Below, piece after piece: positions 12,981 to 24,237 of a stretch of DNA of 64,000 bases. A program made the position numbers and the translations under genes. The stretch spans positions 86,802,324 through 86,866,323 of the forward strand of contig NW_026262723.1 in assembly GCF_021869535.1 (NCBI RefSeq), read 5' to 3'. Numbering within the stretch: position 1 is the stretch's first letter; the number at the start of each line of letters is the position of its first letter. Under the pieces are notes generated by a model, which ran no database searches, was not told the origin of the DNA, and saw nothing but the letters and a program-made list of their open reading frames with translations. This DNA is from Mytilus californianus (taxonomy: Eukaryota; Mollusca; Bivalvia; Mytilida; Mytilidae).

Positions 12981-13155
12981 CTTGGATCTGACAACACCTC
13001 ATTTACACCATTTACTTTCTGTTTTAGTAATTATTACATCAGCCAATGAAATTTCAGGCTTCAAATATTTTAAGGTGTGTATTAATTGGATAGAACCTGA
13101 GGATCCCAAAAGGTCTTTAAAACAAAAAGTAAAATGGAGCGTTTTCAGATCCTTG
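12981..13155. mobile_element. Small foldback/MITE-like element
   Basis: The left arm begins 'cttggatctgacaacacctc' and continues to about 13025. The reverse complement of the right arm (about 13108-13155) reads 'caaggatctgaaaacgctcc', then a shared 'ttactttttgtttt'. About 45-bp imperfect arms surround an 80-bp core. No target duplication was recognised. Confidence 0.6.
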
Positions 13156-13159
13156 TAAT

Positions 13160-14320
13160 TATAAGCAAAGCTTGAACACAAGATCTGTATCTTAATCAGA
13201 TTGGATTTCAAGGTACATATTTCCTGTCAAACCTTCACATAAATGACAACCTTTTACCTGAAAACATCATGACTGAAATAACATCTTGACAAAAGTTAAT
13301 AACCTTCAAAAAGTCAAAATGAAAGTAGGATTTTTGGAGGCCATTATCTTTGTAATCAGTTGTTGTTTGAACAATGGTCTTTCCAGGTAAAATATTGCTA
13401 TTTATGTGAATGTCTGTGCTATGACATTCATTACATTTACATGTATGATGAAATACAAAATTCCATCTTTTCATAACTATAGTATAAATTGTTTAATACC
13501 AAATTTTGAGTATAATACCCATAAATATAGGGATATTTACCATTTATGAGGATCTTCCCCAACTTGATAAATTCTGCTTATATATCCAGTTGAAGCTCTA
13601 CTGGACTTAACCTAATTTAGACCAATATTTTATGCGTTTTGATAAATATTTCCACAGGTTTTGATGAAACTCTACATGTCAAAAGAAAGGAAATTCGGCC
13701 GGAAAATTTGCATCATTGTCATGAGATGTACTTGAAAAAACTAAACTTCATAACTCTCATGCTGATAAAAATTATATCCTTTAAATGCATGTATGTTCTT
13801 GCAAATCATTTCAAATAACTCATTTTTCGTCTAATTAAAGATGCAAACTTTGTCTATGTCTTTTCATTAAATACAACATTATGGCTGATTTTTCTTATCT
13901 TCATAAAACATATTTTTAATTTCTATTTGAAACCTCCAAAGCTGCAGATTATGCTTGACCTAGGCTGGGCTTACCTTACTGAAGACTTGTAATTTATTTC
14001 GATGAATGATTTCCATATTTTTGTGGCCTCCATTCAAATGCGGAAGTGAGCCGTCTGCTGTAAGACCGCTTACATCAATAAAAAAGTCGTGTATAAACCG
14101 CGAACAAAATCGGAGAAAAGACAATTTTCCGAAAGATAATACAAAGGAACTGATGAACGTAGACCTTTTGGATAACCACCATGTTCCTTTCTGATATCCA
14201 CCATGTGTACTTTTGGCTAACAATTGTTTAACCGTATCGAATCTTAAGTATGGGGTATTATTTTTTACAATTTAACAGCTGAACGAAACACGTCTATAAT
14301 GTGTACTTGCAATGACTAAC
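13160..14320. other. No feature recognised
   Basis: Nothing supportable was seen. Open frames of 60-90 codons on both strands near 13235-14223 lack recognisable domains. Confidence 0.45.
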
Positions 14321-14324
14321 ATGA

Positions 14325-14640
14325 CGGGTGTCACCAGGTGAGCGGGACCTGTTCACCCTTCCGGAACACATGGGACCACCCCGGATTTGTAGCAGGGTTC
14401 GTGTTTCTCAGTCAATAATTTTCAATGGAGGGTTTTGTATACTTGTTTATCTTTTTGTCGGGTTTTTTTTTTGCCATGGTATTAACTGTTTTTCTTCGAC
14501 TTATGCTTTTAGATTGTCCTCTTGATATATTATGCCTTTCATCATTTTGTTTTATACCCCACGCTACGAAGTGTGAATATATAGTTTGTGAAATCCCGGC
14601 GTCCATCAGTCCATCAGTCATCTTGGATTCCGGATGATAA
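14325..14640 (+). repeat. Dispersed repeat L, probable retroelement 3' part (plus orientation)
   Basis: Shares an ordered set of landmarks with 16745-16965 read on the minus strand: 'gagcgggacctg', 'cggaacac', 'gggaccacc', later 'tgccatgg' and 'cgacttatg'. Such stretches follow decayed reverse-transcriptase genes in mussel-type genomes as far as I recall. The last 90 bp (about 14548-14640) may be the head of yet another hairpin-type repeat. Confidence 0.5.
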
Positions 14641-15104
14641 ATCGAACACTTCATACTTTTTTGTCCATATAATAAGGATATTAGAATTACCGTATGTCGC
14701 AAATTACAAAGACTTATCTTATCCTTGTGTAAATTCAAAGGTTTTTAATACTGAACTGTCCAGACGATGTCTGTTAACTAAAAATATATGATAATGATGA
14801 AGTGACGGTATTTGAAAAATATGGAAATATTTGACAAATATTCGATATTGTTTTTTATTATCTTGTAAAAAGTGAACGGTTCTACTGTGTATATGTGTGC
14901 GTGCTTGTGTGTGCATGTGTGACTCACTGTTGTACTACCACAGAAAACCGGGAATGATATCATGTTCTCCAGAGGGTCACACGATCCTGCTCGTCATGTG
15001 GCACCCGTCGTGTTGCTCATGTAAGTACAAATCCGATGATAAGTCTAATTTTATAGGTCTCATTCGAGAAAAAGAGGACAAGATTGGTTACGACAATTAG
15101 AACA

Positions 15105-16020
15105 TAAAACAGATATTCCATAAAGGTCAACCAACTCGTGATGGCATCCATAACATTTTTGAAAGGGGGATGATTTCAACTTCACCACTTGGAACTCTTG
15201 GTTTAATGAAAATCGTGGAAATCCTTATAGGAAATGCAAGCTCTGGTATATATATTATCAACTGGGAGATATATACTCCATATGCAGGCACTCGAGAATG
15301 TTGCTACATAAAAATAAAAAGTTCACATTTGAGAAGCTGAAATCAACATTAGAAGATATGAGCCACACTAAACAGTATCTGTTGTATCCTTTATTTTAAG
15401 TATGATGGGATGGATGCGCTCAACATAGTCCCCAAACTTTGAATTATTTAGTGAGAGGACGCCATCTATATATCGGAACATGAAGTGAAGGTATAATGGT
15501 AGATTCTTTTCATTCTTCATAAGAAGTTCCTGTGTGAATTCTGCCTCATATGAATAAAGGAACATGTCGACAAGAAGAGGCACAATCAGTTCCAATGGGA
15601 ATACCGATTGTTTGTTGAAAAACAAGCCCGCCAAACGTAACAAATATGTTTTCAATCAAGAAATCATGCAACTTAATAATGTCAGTTTCAGAGAATTTTT
15701 TGTTAGAATTAGAGTGTTTTTTTTAACAAAGTAAAAAAGATACTTGTCTCCATTAGCCATTTTTTTTATGAAACAACACAGGATTATTTTTTTCAATTTG
15801 TCTCTTAGTTTGGAATGGGGAATATTTGTGCAAAGGTTAGAAAAGTCAAAGTTTTAATACTATATATTGCAAGAGGAAAGAGACTTAGATTGTATGTACT
15901 GTAACAGATCTTTTGAATTTTTTAGTATCCACATCTGATTAACACCGCCCTTAGAGTAGGTGTTTCTCAATAATTTTTGTGTTAATGCCAGAATGCGCTC
16001 ATTGAACCACTTTCAAACCA
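15105..16020 (-). pseudogene. Decayed reverse-transcriptase gene, probably Penelope-like
   Basis: Minus-strand translation gives pieces of a reverse transcriptase in the right order but in several frames and with stops. From the 5' side (16020 downward) come a 'TLYT'-like region and the longest open piece, 15655-15368 (95 codons). This contains the fingers/palm signature around 'FLYSYEAEF' and the catalytic motif 'FRYIDGVLSLNN', in which the second Asp of the usual YxDD box is Gly. A downstream stretch near 15128-15165 reads 'YGCHHELV'. Loss of the catalytic Asp, stops and frameshifts make it non-functional. Assignment to Penelope-like elements rests on recall of similar invertebrate proteins; a LINE cannot be fully excluded. 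Short inverted L repeats lie on both sides. Confidence 0.75.
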
Positions 16021-16744
16021 GCTTAAGAGACACCTATATATATATTAAGCAAAAACATGTGTTATAAGGCCATTGATTTTTGTAAAGCATTGCATATTGA
16101 CTGAACCTGTATTAAAAGACCACATTGCTCTCACTTACGTGGTCTCTTAAAAGGTTTAACTGTAATTTATTTCACATTATATTCTAGCAACCCTATAACA
16201 AATTGTGACATCTACAAGCCACAGAAAGCGAACATCTAAAATTGGATGTTAGGGATGGCAAAGATGAAATCTTCTTTTTTGAATATTTCTATTTCAATTT
16301 TGCCATTTTGTACCAATACAGTTTTGTCTAAAATAGACAACATTGCCTGTTATTATTGGCTTTTACTAAACTAAAATTATTTGGGATACATTTAGCATGT
16401 TTAAAAACTTGGGATTTTTTACAGTGAGAACATCTTCATGAAAGCAGCCAAAATGTCGATTTGTTTGTCGGCATTTTCAATTTTGCCTTTCTGAAGGTTT
16501 TTAATGAAAGAAAATGCATAGATCTACAATTAAGGTGTGCGCTTAGCACCCATAGAACTATTGATAATTTGACGATAAATGGATGCGGATGAAGAAACAT
16601 CTAAGAGATGTCATATAAAGCATGATTTATAAAGCTTTTTGTGTGATTAAGGTAACCAGTACATAGTTAGAACACTGTATTTAAATTGGCGCTTTAGGGT
16701 GTTCAGCTTTGAGTGTTTTCTATTACGTATTTTTCAGGTGAAGA

Positions 16745-16965
16745 GAGGAGGAAGATGCCAAAGGAACATTCAAAACTCATAAATCATAGAAAAACTGACA
16801 AAAAAGACGACAAACGTTGATAAGACAAACAATTCCACAAAACACTACATAAAAAACCAAAGAACCCCACCAAAACTGGAGGTGGTCTCAGGTGTTCCGT
16901 GTGGTGGAGCAGATCCCGCTCCATCAGTGGAAACGAAAAAAAATACAATGTAATACTTATGTTAA
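16745..16965 (-). repeat. Dispersed repeat L, probable retroelement 3' part (minus orientation)
   Basis: Read on the minus strand it matches the repeat at 14325-14540 (gagcgggatctg, cggaacacc, gagaccacc, then a T-rich stretch with 'gttcctttggcatctt'). It lies 5' of the decayed reverse transcriptase at 15105-16020; the plus-oriented copy lies 3' of it. Confidence 0.5.
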
Positions 16966-16974
16966 ACACACGCT

Positions 16975-17470
16975 GTATCGTTTGTTGCCTTATCAGTTGA
17001 TAACCGTTTGTTGCCTTATCAGTTGATAGCTGGTTGTTATCTTATCAGTTGACATATGTTTGATGCCTTATCAGTTGATAACTATTTATTGTCTTAGCAG
17101 TTGATAATTGTTTGTTGCCTTATCAGTTTAAACATTTTGTTGTCTTATCAGTTGATAACTGCTACTTGCATTATCAGTTAATAACTTTTTTGTTGCCTAG
17201 TCAGTTGATAACAGTGTGTTGCCTTATCAGTTGATAGCTGGTTGTTATCTTATCAGTTGACATATGTTTGATGCCTTATCAGTTGATAACTATTTGTTGT
17301 CTTCGCAGTTAATAATTGTTTGTTGCCTTATCAGTTTTAACATTTTGTTGTCTTATCAGTTGATAACTGCTACTTGCATTATCAGTTAATAACTTTTTTG
17401 TTGCCTAGTCAGTTGATAACAGTGTGTTGCCTTATCAGTTGATAACTGTTTGTTGACTTATCAGTTGGTA
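16975..17470. repeat. 26-bp satellite with 208-bp (8-mer) superstructure
   Basis: Head-to-tail units built on 'ttgccttatcagttgataac', about 19 copies with individual variants. The variant 'gatagctggttgttatc' occurs at 17025 and 17233, 208 bp apart (8 x 26). Neighbouring variants recur in the same order, so the array was amplified as an 8-unit block. Confidence 0.9.
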
Positions 17471-17767
17471 CTAAGGCATATTTTTTGTCCAATTCTTTCA
17501 TCTTAAATCTTATTATAGATACATAGGAATATTTTTTGTAAACCGATTCTATCAGATATGTCCATTCCTTGGTTTCACCCTTAGATAACGATAGAACATC
17601 TCTGAATTGAATTTGAGTCTTGGCACCCAATGTTATAAATCAAACTCTAACATCTTCTCCATCTGCCCTTAATATATCCGTTTTGTTCGAAAAATTGGAC
17701 AAACTGTCGATTACATGTTTTTTTTTTTGGCTTTCACTTTCGACCGTTGGTGCATAGAATGTACTAT
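17471..17767. other. No feature recognised
   Basis: Nothing supportable between the 26-bp array and the foldback element. Confidence 0.4.
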
Positions 17768-18073
17768 GTTTTACAGCTCTTCTATAAAAGCGTGCAAAGC
17801 AAACCTTTGATCAACTTGCTTGCTATGTTTGTTTGGATGTTTGTAAACAAAAGGTAGGTAGTCTGTTTCAGTCTGTTTACTATATACTGGAATTTGATTG
17901 GACAATAAACATTAACTTCATTGCATGTCAATTTTTATTGTCCAATCAAATCCCAGTATATATAAAACAGACTGAAACTCCGCTTACCTATTGTTTGCAA
18001 ACATCCAAGCAAATATAGCAAGCAAGTTGATCAAAGGTTTGCTTTGCTTGCTTTTATAGAAGAGCTGTAAAAC
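17768..18073. mobile_element. Long foldback element (about 140-bp arms)
   Basis: The left arm starts 'gttttacagctcttctataa' at 17768. The right arm ends with its reverse complement at 18073. The arms stay complementary for roughly 140 bp with few mismatches and small indels, around a core of about 25 bp (near 17910-17935). It would form a near-continuous hairpin. No protein and no clear target duplication. Confidence 0.8.
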
Positions 18074-18747
18074 AAAAATGTGTTCCTACTGCATATATGT
18101 ACCATTGTCTGGGTAAATGTAGTTGATTTGTTCATACTATAAAGTTGTCGGTCAGAAAAGGATAAAAGAGATTTTGTGTAATTTGCAGGCGACAAATTCT
18201 TACTTTCGGTTGTTTCTGACTGTTCAAAGTAAATGGTTGAATCTGATATTATAGATTTTTTCTTGCCTTGAGAACTGACTTCTAGATTCTCCAAGTTGAA
18301 CTTAAATTTGTGCTTCACAAATGAAATAATTTAGAACAGACCAACAATTTCCGTTGATAGATTTTAAAATTACTAGAAACAAAAGTTTCAACTCCCTCAG
18401 GCAAATCTGACTTTTGAAGGTTTTGGTGATTCTGTTAAGATCATTATTGGGCATATATTAGTAGCTCAACAAGTATTTATACATTCCCATCTCCCAAGTT
18501 ATTGGTTTAGAGTGTTCCTGATGAAAGTAAAAGGGGGAACAAAGTTCTGTCCACTGCGATTATCATTTGGTCAACCTAAATATACGAATCACAAGTCGTG
18601 CTCTCGTTTTAATTGACCAGCAATAATTTTAGATGTAAGAAAACTACAACAGTGAATCGTCTTCAGATTTCCGAGTTCAGTTTAGACTCCTCAAACTGTC
18701 AATGTAGTGATTTAGAGACAAATTCGCACCAAATAATATATTCAACA
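18074..18747. other. No feature recognised
   Basis: AT-rich DNA. The 95-codon frame on the minus strand (18318-18031) overlaps the foldback arm and has no recognisable domain. Confidence 0.4.
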
Positions 18748-19678
18748 TGTAGGACTCACATCCATGGCGGGTTCCAGATCTATGGCAGGTTTCAAATCTT
18801 TGGTAAATGTGACGTCATGCCATCCCAAATATATGACAGAATTTAAAGAATACAAATCTATGGGGAAATTTCTCAGACATCTGCAAATGGGAGACAAGTC
18901 AATACATATCTGCCCAATGACTTGCCTTAAACAAATGATTTCTTTCCAAGAAATCTTACTTGCTCCAACAGTACAGGTATTAAATAGGTATAAATATAGC
19001 TGAAAATGATGTAGATAATAAGTTATTAAAAATCTATGACCTATTTTTTTTAGTTTCCAAATCTCAAGAAAGATTATTTGCTACATTAGTTGCTGTGATA
19101 AAGCTGACAAAAGGCATCATCAAAAATACAGACGAGGACAAAAAAAAACAAGGAGCTTTACTTTTCTTCTTACACCACAAAAGACAAATCTTCTAATAGA
19201 TTCATAAATGCAGTGAGATTTTCTGTGATCTATGGAGTGATTCTTTTTCACAAGGTCAATCAATTCCTTTGAAAGACATTCTCTTTGTGGGGTGGTTAAG
19301 ACTTTACTTTTTTTGTACAAATGATTAGAATCTGAATAGAAAAAAAATAGTTTTCTAAATATTTCCATACCATTCTATTATTTAACTGTTCATTCAAAAA
19401 CTCGATAATTTTTTAGGAACCCCATTTAGAGTTTTGCAAATGGACAGTACCTTTACATAGTCCCTCCAAAACGACATAATCTTAGGTTATTAAATTGTGA
19501 TGTTATATTTTACTCTTTTTTCACCGGAAATTACGCAATTTCAAAATCTGCCATAGATTTGGAGAAAACAAAAAAACTGCCATAGATTTATGATTTGTAT
19601 GGCGTTTGCGACGTCATATTTGCCATAGATTTGAAATCTGCCATAGATCTGGAACCCAAAATAGATTTGAGTCCTACA
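18748..19678. mobile_element. 931-bp element with about 75-bp imperfect terminal inverted repeats
   Basis: The left end starts TGTAGGACTCA at 18748; the right end finishes TGAGTCCTACA at 19678. Inside both ends the same order is found: 'GGGTTCCAGATCTATGGCAG', 'TTTCAAATCT', and a 'TGACGTC' block. The interior has short open frames only (a 79-codon plus frame and an 82-codon minus frame near 19120-19368) without recognisable transposase motifs. A non-autonomous DNA transposon is the simplest reading; superfamily unknown. Confidence 0.7.
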
Positions 19679-20779
19679 TTTACGACCATTAAATGCATTC
19701 CCTTGTAGCTTTCCAGATTCGAAAAACAGTTTTCTTTTTCTCTCATTTCAGAAATACATTTTTAAGACCCAACGTTCTAACCCTTTATGTAAATGCTTTA
19801 TCATTTGAAAAACCGTTGTATTTTATTCCGTTCACAATACATCACGTGTTCATGCTTATCCAGTATTTAATACATACCTGTTAACACCCTGAGTTTGCAT
19901 AGCTGAAGATTTTAAATCCAGAAAAGTGTTTCCAACGCGAAAAATCGGTATAAAAATAGCATTGATAAGGAGATGTAGTACGATTGATAATGAGGCATAT
20001 ATCCACCAAATATCAAAGGATAATGATAAAAAAAACAATCAATCGTACGACCTTCAACAATGAGCAATACGCATGCGGTATAGTACTCAGTACAAAAAAC
20101 TAACAAAATAACCTACGAAAAATACAAAATGTACCGATATAAAAGTACTTACAGTTTCAATAGTTAAATCAAAGCCAATACCAACTAATAGATAGACCGT
20201 GGTTTCCAAGACTAAAATATCATTAAGTACACCACTAACAACGGAATTATTGAAATGTTAAATGTCTTAGTTCAGATTAAGTTTGAACAGTCATATTCTA
20301 TTTGCTTATATATGCAAAGGGGTGAGACACAAGTTAAGCAAACTCTTAAATAGTTGTCTAATTGGCAATTATACGCATCTCTTATTTTTATAATATAAAT
20401 TCTTCTATTTATATAGCATTCAGACAATACAATACAATACAGTTCAATATAATATAATGTTAAAAGATGATGTATGATAAGTGATGATGTGAATTGTTGT
20501 ACACTGTATTCACTATATTGTTATAATTTACACAACGAGAAACCTTTGATTTTTTTTTATAAATTCATATACTTGCCATAAATGTTTGAAAATGTTCTCA
20601 CTTTTATCGTTAGAAATGTATTAATAGCATAATTACTAGTAGGTTATTAAATAGAAGTGGAGTATATTTTCACGATTTGAACCACACCGAAAGAATGTAT
20701 CTGAAATAAGATTGACTATATACGAATACCATGATTAAAAAAGGAAGCTGAGCTTTCGAATTTATTTGTTGTTATTTAA
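19679..20779. other. Mostly featureless, with two fragments of repeat J
   Basis: A minus-oriented J fragment near 20040-20090 ('gaccttcaacaatgagcaat') and a plus-oriented J tail at 20351-20392 ('gttgtctaattggcaatta') were seen. Otherwise nothing. A simple 'caatacaata' run lies near 20425. Confidence 0.5.
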
Positions 20780-21546
20780 GGATGTACTCCTCTGAGGAAC
20801 CAAACATTTCTAGAATTAAACTTTTTTTCTTAACCTGATTTTTGGGTTTATATGACTGTAAACAAATAATTGGTGAAGAAAAAATCATATGGAGGTGCAC
20901 TTCTTTTTTTGCTACGGCCCTTTGAAAGTACCAAATTTTGATGATTTTCCCATTTTTCATCAATTTTTACCCATTTTGGGGCTATTATCATGAAAAAAAT
21001 TCACAGTTCCACAATTAAACTTTTGTTCATACTTTCAATAGAGATGAAGTGGACCAATCTGAAAAACTTTAACTTAAAAAAACTAAAGGTAGGTGTTAAT
21101 ATAAGAAAGTTTTATCATATTTTGATGCTTTTTCGGGTCAAATTTACCATGCTGACATTTTTGTAAATTTGTGATTTTTCTCCTTTTTAGGAACAAATTG
21201 CATATTATTTCAACTTTTTTGTTATAAATGATTGAAAATAATACATATCTAAGAAATTTGAAAAGACAAAAGTGATATGGGATGTACATGTTTCTGGTAA
21301 AATCATTTCTTGTACTCCTCACCCATTTTCTTAAAATTTTGGCAAAAAAGACTGACTTGATTGGCAATAAAATTTGAAAAATTAATTACTCAAAAACTAC
21401 TTATTGTAAATACAAATTTTTTTCAGAGAATTAAGTTTGATTATGACATTTTAAAAATTCATTGATATTTTCCACTTGTATCATATGTTTTGGAAATAAT
21501 TCCAGAACGAGATTTCAACGAGACTGAACGTCAGAAGAATACATCC
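20780..21546. mobile_element. 767-bp TTAA-flanked element with terminal inverted repeats
   Basis: The ends GGATGTACTCCTCTGA (20780) and, reverse-complemented, GGATGTATTCTTCTGA (21546) are inverted with two mismatches. Both are flanked by TTAA (20776-20779 and 21547-21550), the target duplication typical of piggyBac-type transposons. No transposase frame; a miniature or deleted derivative. Confidence 0.75.
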
Positions 21547-21889
21547 TTAATATTATTTCAGTTTTAAATTTACTTAATGAATCACTATAGCGAATTTCAA
21601 TGTTAAAGATTGTTCAATAGTCGTATAGTTGAAGTTATAAAAGACTATTTGTCCAAGAAGCGTATATAAACGGGAAAATTAAATAATTCCATTTGCGAAA
21701 GTGGTAGACCGTTGAACTTTGGATTGTTGGTGGAATTAGATAAACAAGATAAGCTGGTGCATTATTATGTTGTATATTATAGAATAATAAGAATAAGAAC
21801 TTCGTTCAGGTAGAGTTTCCCACTAATATTTATCATACATTATTCTAATCCTAGTAAAAATCGGAAGACTTGACACCGTGAATTCTGGC

Positions 21890-22232
21890 AGCCTCGAGCT
21901 GTTGTTGCTCTTATTTGTTAAAATACTAGTAACCAACGCCAAATATTAATTTGGTACAATAACCCATTTCGATATGTCTCCAAAGCCTAGAGCTTCTAGC
22001 TGTTGCTCAAATGTGTAACAATAACCCATGTCGATATTTTTCCAAAGTCTAGAGCTTCTGTTGCTCAAATTTGTAACAATAACCCACATCGATATTTTCC
22101 AAAAATCTATAGCTTCTATTGCTCCTTATTTGTAACAATAACCCATGTCGATATATTTTTCCAAAGTCTAGAGCTTCTGTTGCTCAAATTTGTTACAAAA
22201 CCCAGATCGATATTACCCAAAATAAATTTAGT
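21890..22232. repeat. About 62-bp tandem repeat (4-5 units)
   Basis: Units share 'taacaataacccatgtcgat', 'tttccaaagtctagagcttc' and 'gttgctcaaattt'. Spacing is about 60-66 bp and units are diverged. Confidence 0.8.
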
Positions 22233-22239
22233 GGCGTAG

Positions 22240-23409
22240 CTTACATTGAGACAAGCGAGAGGAGTCCAGCCGTCTCGGCAATTTAATTAAAAAAAAGATT
22301 TCGTTATCCTCATATATCCTTAGATATACGAGCATGCGAGATAAGATAGATCTGAATTATAATCAGATTGCAGTCTCGATAAAAAAAATCAATACTGGAA
22401 ACAAAGGTTCTCCGTCCTTATTAACTTTTAAACAAGTTCCGCCTATTGCAGCATACTCTTACTATGTTTTATAATCATTATGAAAAGCTACAGAAATATT
22501 GTGCTCGTCGGATTTGCATGTTTTCCGGTTGGAAATTGCTTATTATAATAGGGTAAAACATTTCGCTCAGTTAAAACTGATAAATTTGTTTAATCCGTCG
22601 CAAAATAAAGTGAGCAAAACCAGCAAACATATGATCCATAACGTGAGCCTTCCATGGAGCAGAAAATCATAAAGTCTGTTGATTCAATTCACAGTAGGCA
22701 CGCCTGGTAAACCATCAAATCGCATCAACCAAATGGTTAAGCGAGAAAAAAAGTTTATTGGCGCTTCCCGTTGAGCTTTTCTGGTACAAAATATCAAAAA
22801 TATAGATAGGGTAGGTCGACTTTTCATCAATTTATTGTCAATCTGTAAATATTTTGTTAAATAGGAGAATGTCCTGCCATAGATAACTAAATGAGAGCTT
22901 GTCTCGATCATTGCTCGGACCAATGTAACTTAAAATGACATCGGAATGACTTTTCTCCCGCTGGTGAGTGCGACCAGCTCAGTAAGTTTTTTGACAAAAT
23001 GACAATGAGTTCATCAATACCTGACTTTATATATAAGTATATAAGTGTTCTTCTTCGTCACTATAAACGTTTAATAACATTTTTGTTTCTATTTCTTTAC
23101 GAACATAATTTTATTAAGCTGAACATATTATAAAGTATTTCAGGTTGAGATTGTCTGGTATCGGTTGTAATATTCTGGAACAATGTTGAGATTTTCTGTC
23201 AAATAAAGCTTCCAACTAGCTAATTGTCAATCGGATACCACCGTCAAAATCTGTGAACTCTCTATATAGTGGCTGTCATTATAGCTTGTTTCTTGTTATG
23301 ACATTAGCTTTGTATGGTTAAGTCCTGTTGGTCTATTGATAAAGATACTAAAGAGAAGTGGTTTTTAAAGCTTAGAAAACGAGATGTAAAGTCTAGCGCT
23401 GAAGAGCTG
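22240..23409. other. No feature recognised
   Basis: Nothing supportable; short open frames only. Confidence 0.4.
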
Positions 23410-23517
23410 CGACTCTTTTCACAAAAAATCTTACGATTAAAATTGATCGTAAGTTATACTGAAATGTGTATGACTTACGAGTATTTTCACTCTTAAGTTT
23501 TTTTGTGAAAAGAGCCG
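23410..23517. repeat. 108-bp hairpin element
   Basis: The 24-bp arms (left begins CGACTCTTTTCAC at 23410, right ends GTGAAAAGAGCCG at 23517) pair with two mismatches. A second perfect small hairpin, CTTACGAT/ATCGTAAG, lies inside at about 23430-23453. Confidence 0.75.
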
Positions 23518-23547
23518 CTGATGTTAAGTAAACGCTGGAGAAATAAA

Positions 23548-23610
23548 GTCTAGCGCTCAAGATGTAAGGTCTAGCGCTGTAGATGTAGAGTCGAGCGATG
23601 TAGGTATTAG
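23548..23610. repeat. 21-bp short tandem repeat (3 units)
   Basis: Three units of 'gtctagcgct..agatgtaa', diverging rightwards. The same 'gtctagcgctgaaga' also lies at 23392, just left of the hairpin. Confidence 0.7.
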
Positions 23611-24237
23611 GTAGCAATACACAGTTAGGAGTTTGGTTTCGTAGTTCGGCCCCGGTGAATTTGTCAAATAAGAAAGTTGGTGTGCAATAAAATTTATTTT
23701 TAGATAGCTGAAGAATAATATAATTTTCAAAAGGGCTTTATATGAACATCAAGATTGTTTTTCGCATATTTTATAGTGAATTTTCTGTTCGACCGTCCTT
23801 GTATCACATCCGTACCGACATTAGGTCCAGAAATTAATGAAGCTTTTTTTTTTAACATTTTTTATACGTTCAAACTTTTCAATTCAATTTTATCGAAAAA
23901 TTATGTTAAATGCATATGGGTTTTATTTGACGTCTAGATAGATAAATGTCATTGGTTTCGTAAGAAATAGAAAACAAAACTGTTAGTGTATACGTTTATA
24001 TTGACTAAGAAGAACACTTATATACTGATATATATATACGTTACGTATTGAAGAACTCACTGTCATCAGTTTTGTCAAAAACTCACTGAGCTGGCAACAC
24101 TTGTTTGTTATTATCAATGAAATAAATCATGCACTTAAATGATACCATTGTCCAGAATAGTAGATGTTTATAATATCATTTTCATGAGGCAAAATTTCAT
24201 GACAATCCATCTAGTATGAAATATTGTCTCAATATAT
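23611..24237. other. No feature recognised
   Basis: Nothing supportable. Confidence 0.4.

Noticed and set aside
18031..18318. 95-codon minus-strand frame as a gene
   Set aside because: Part lies in the arm of the foldback element and no domain or splice context supports it.
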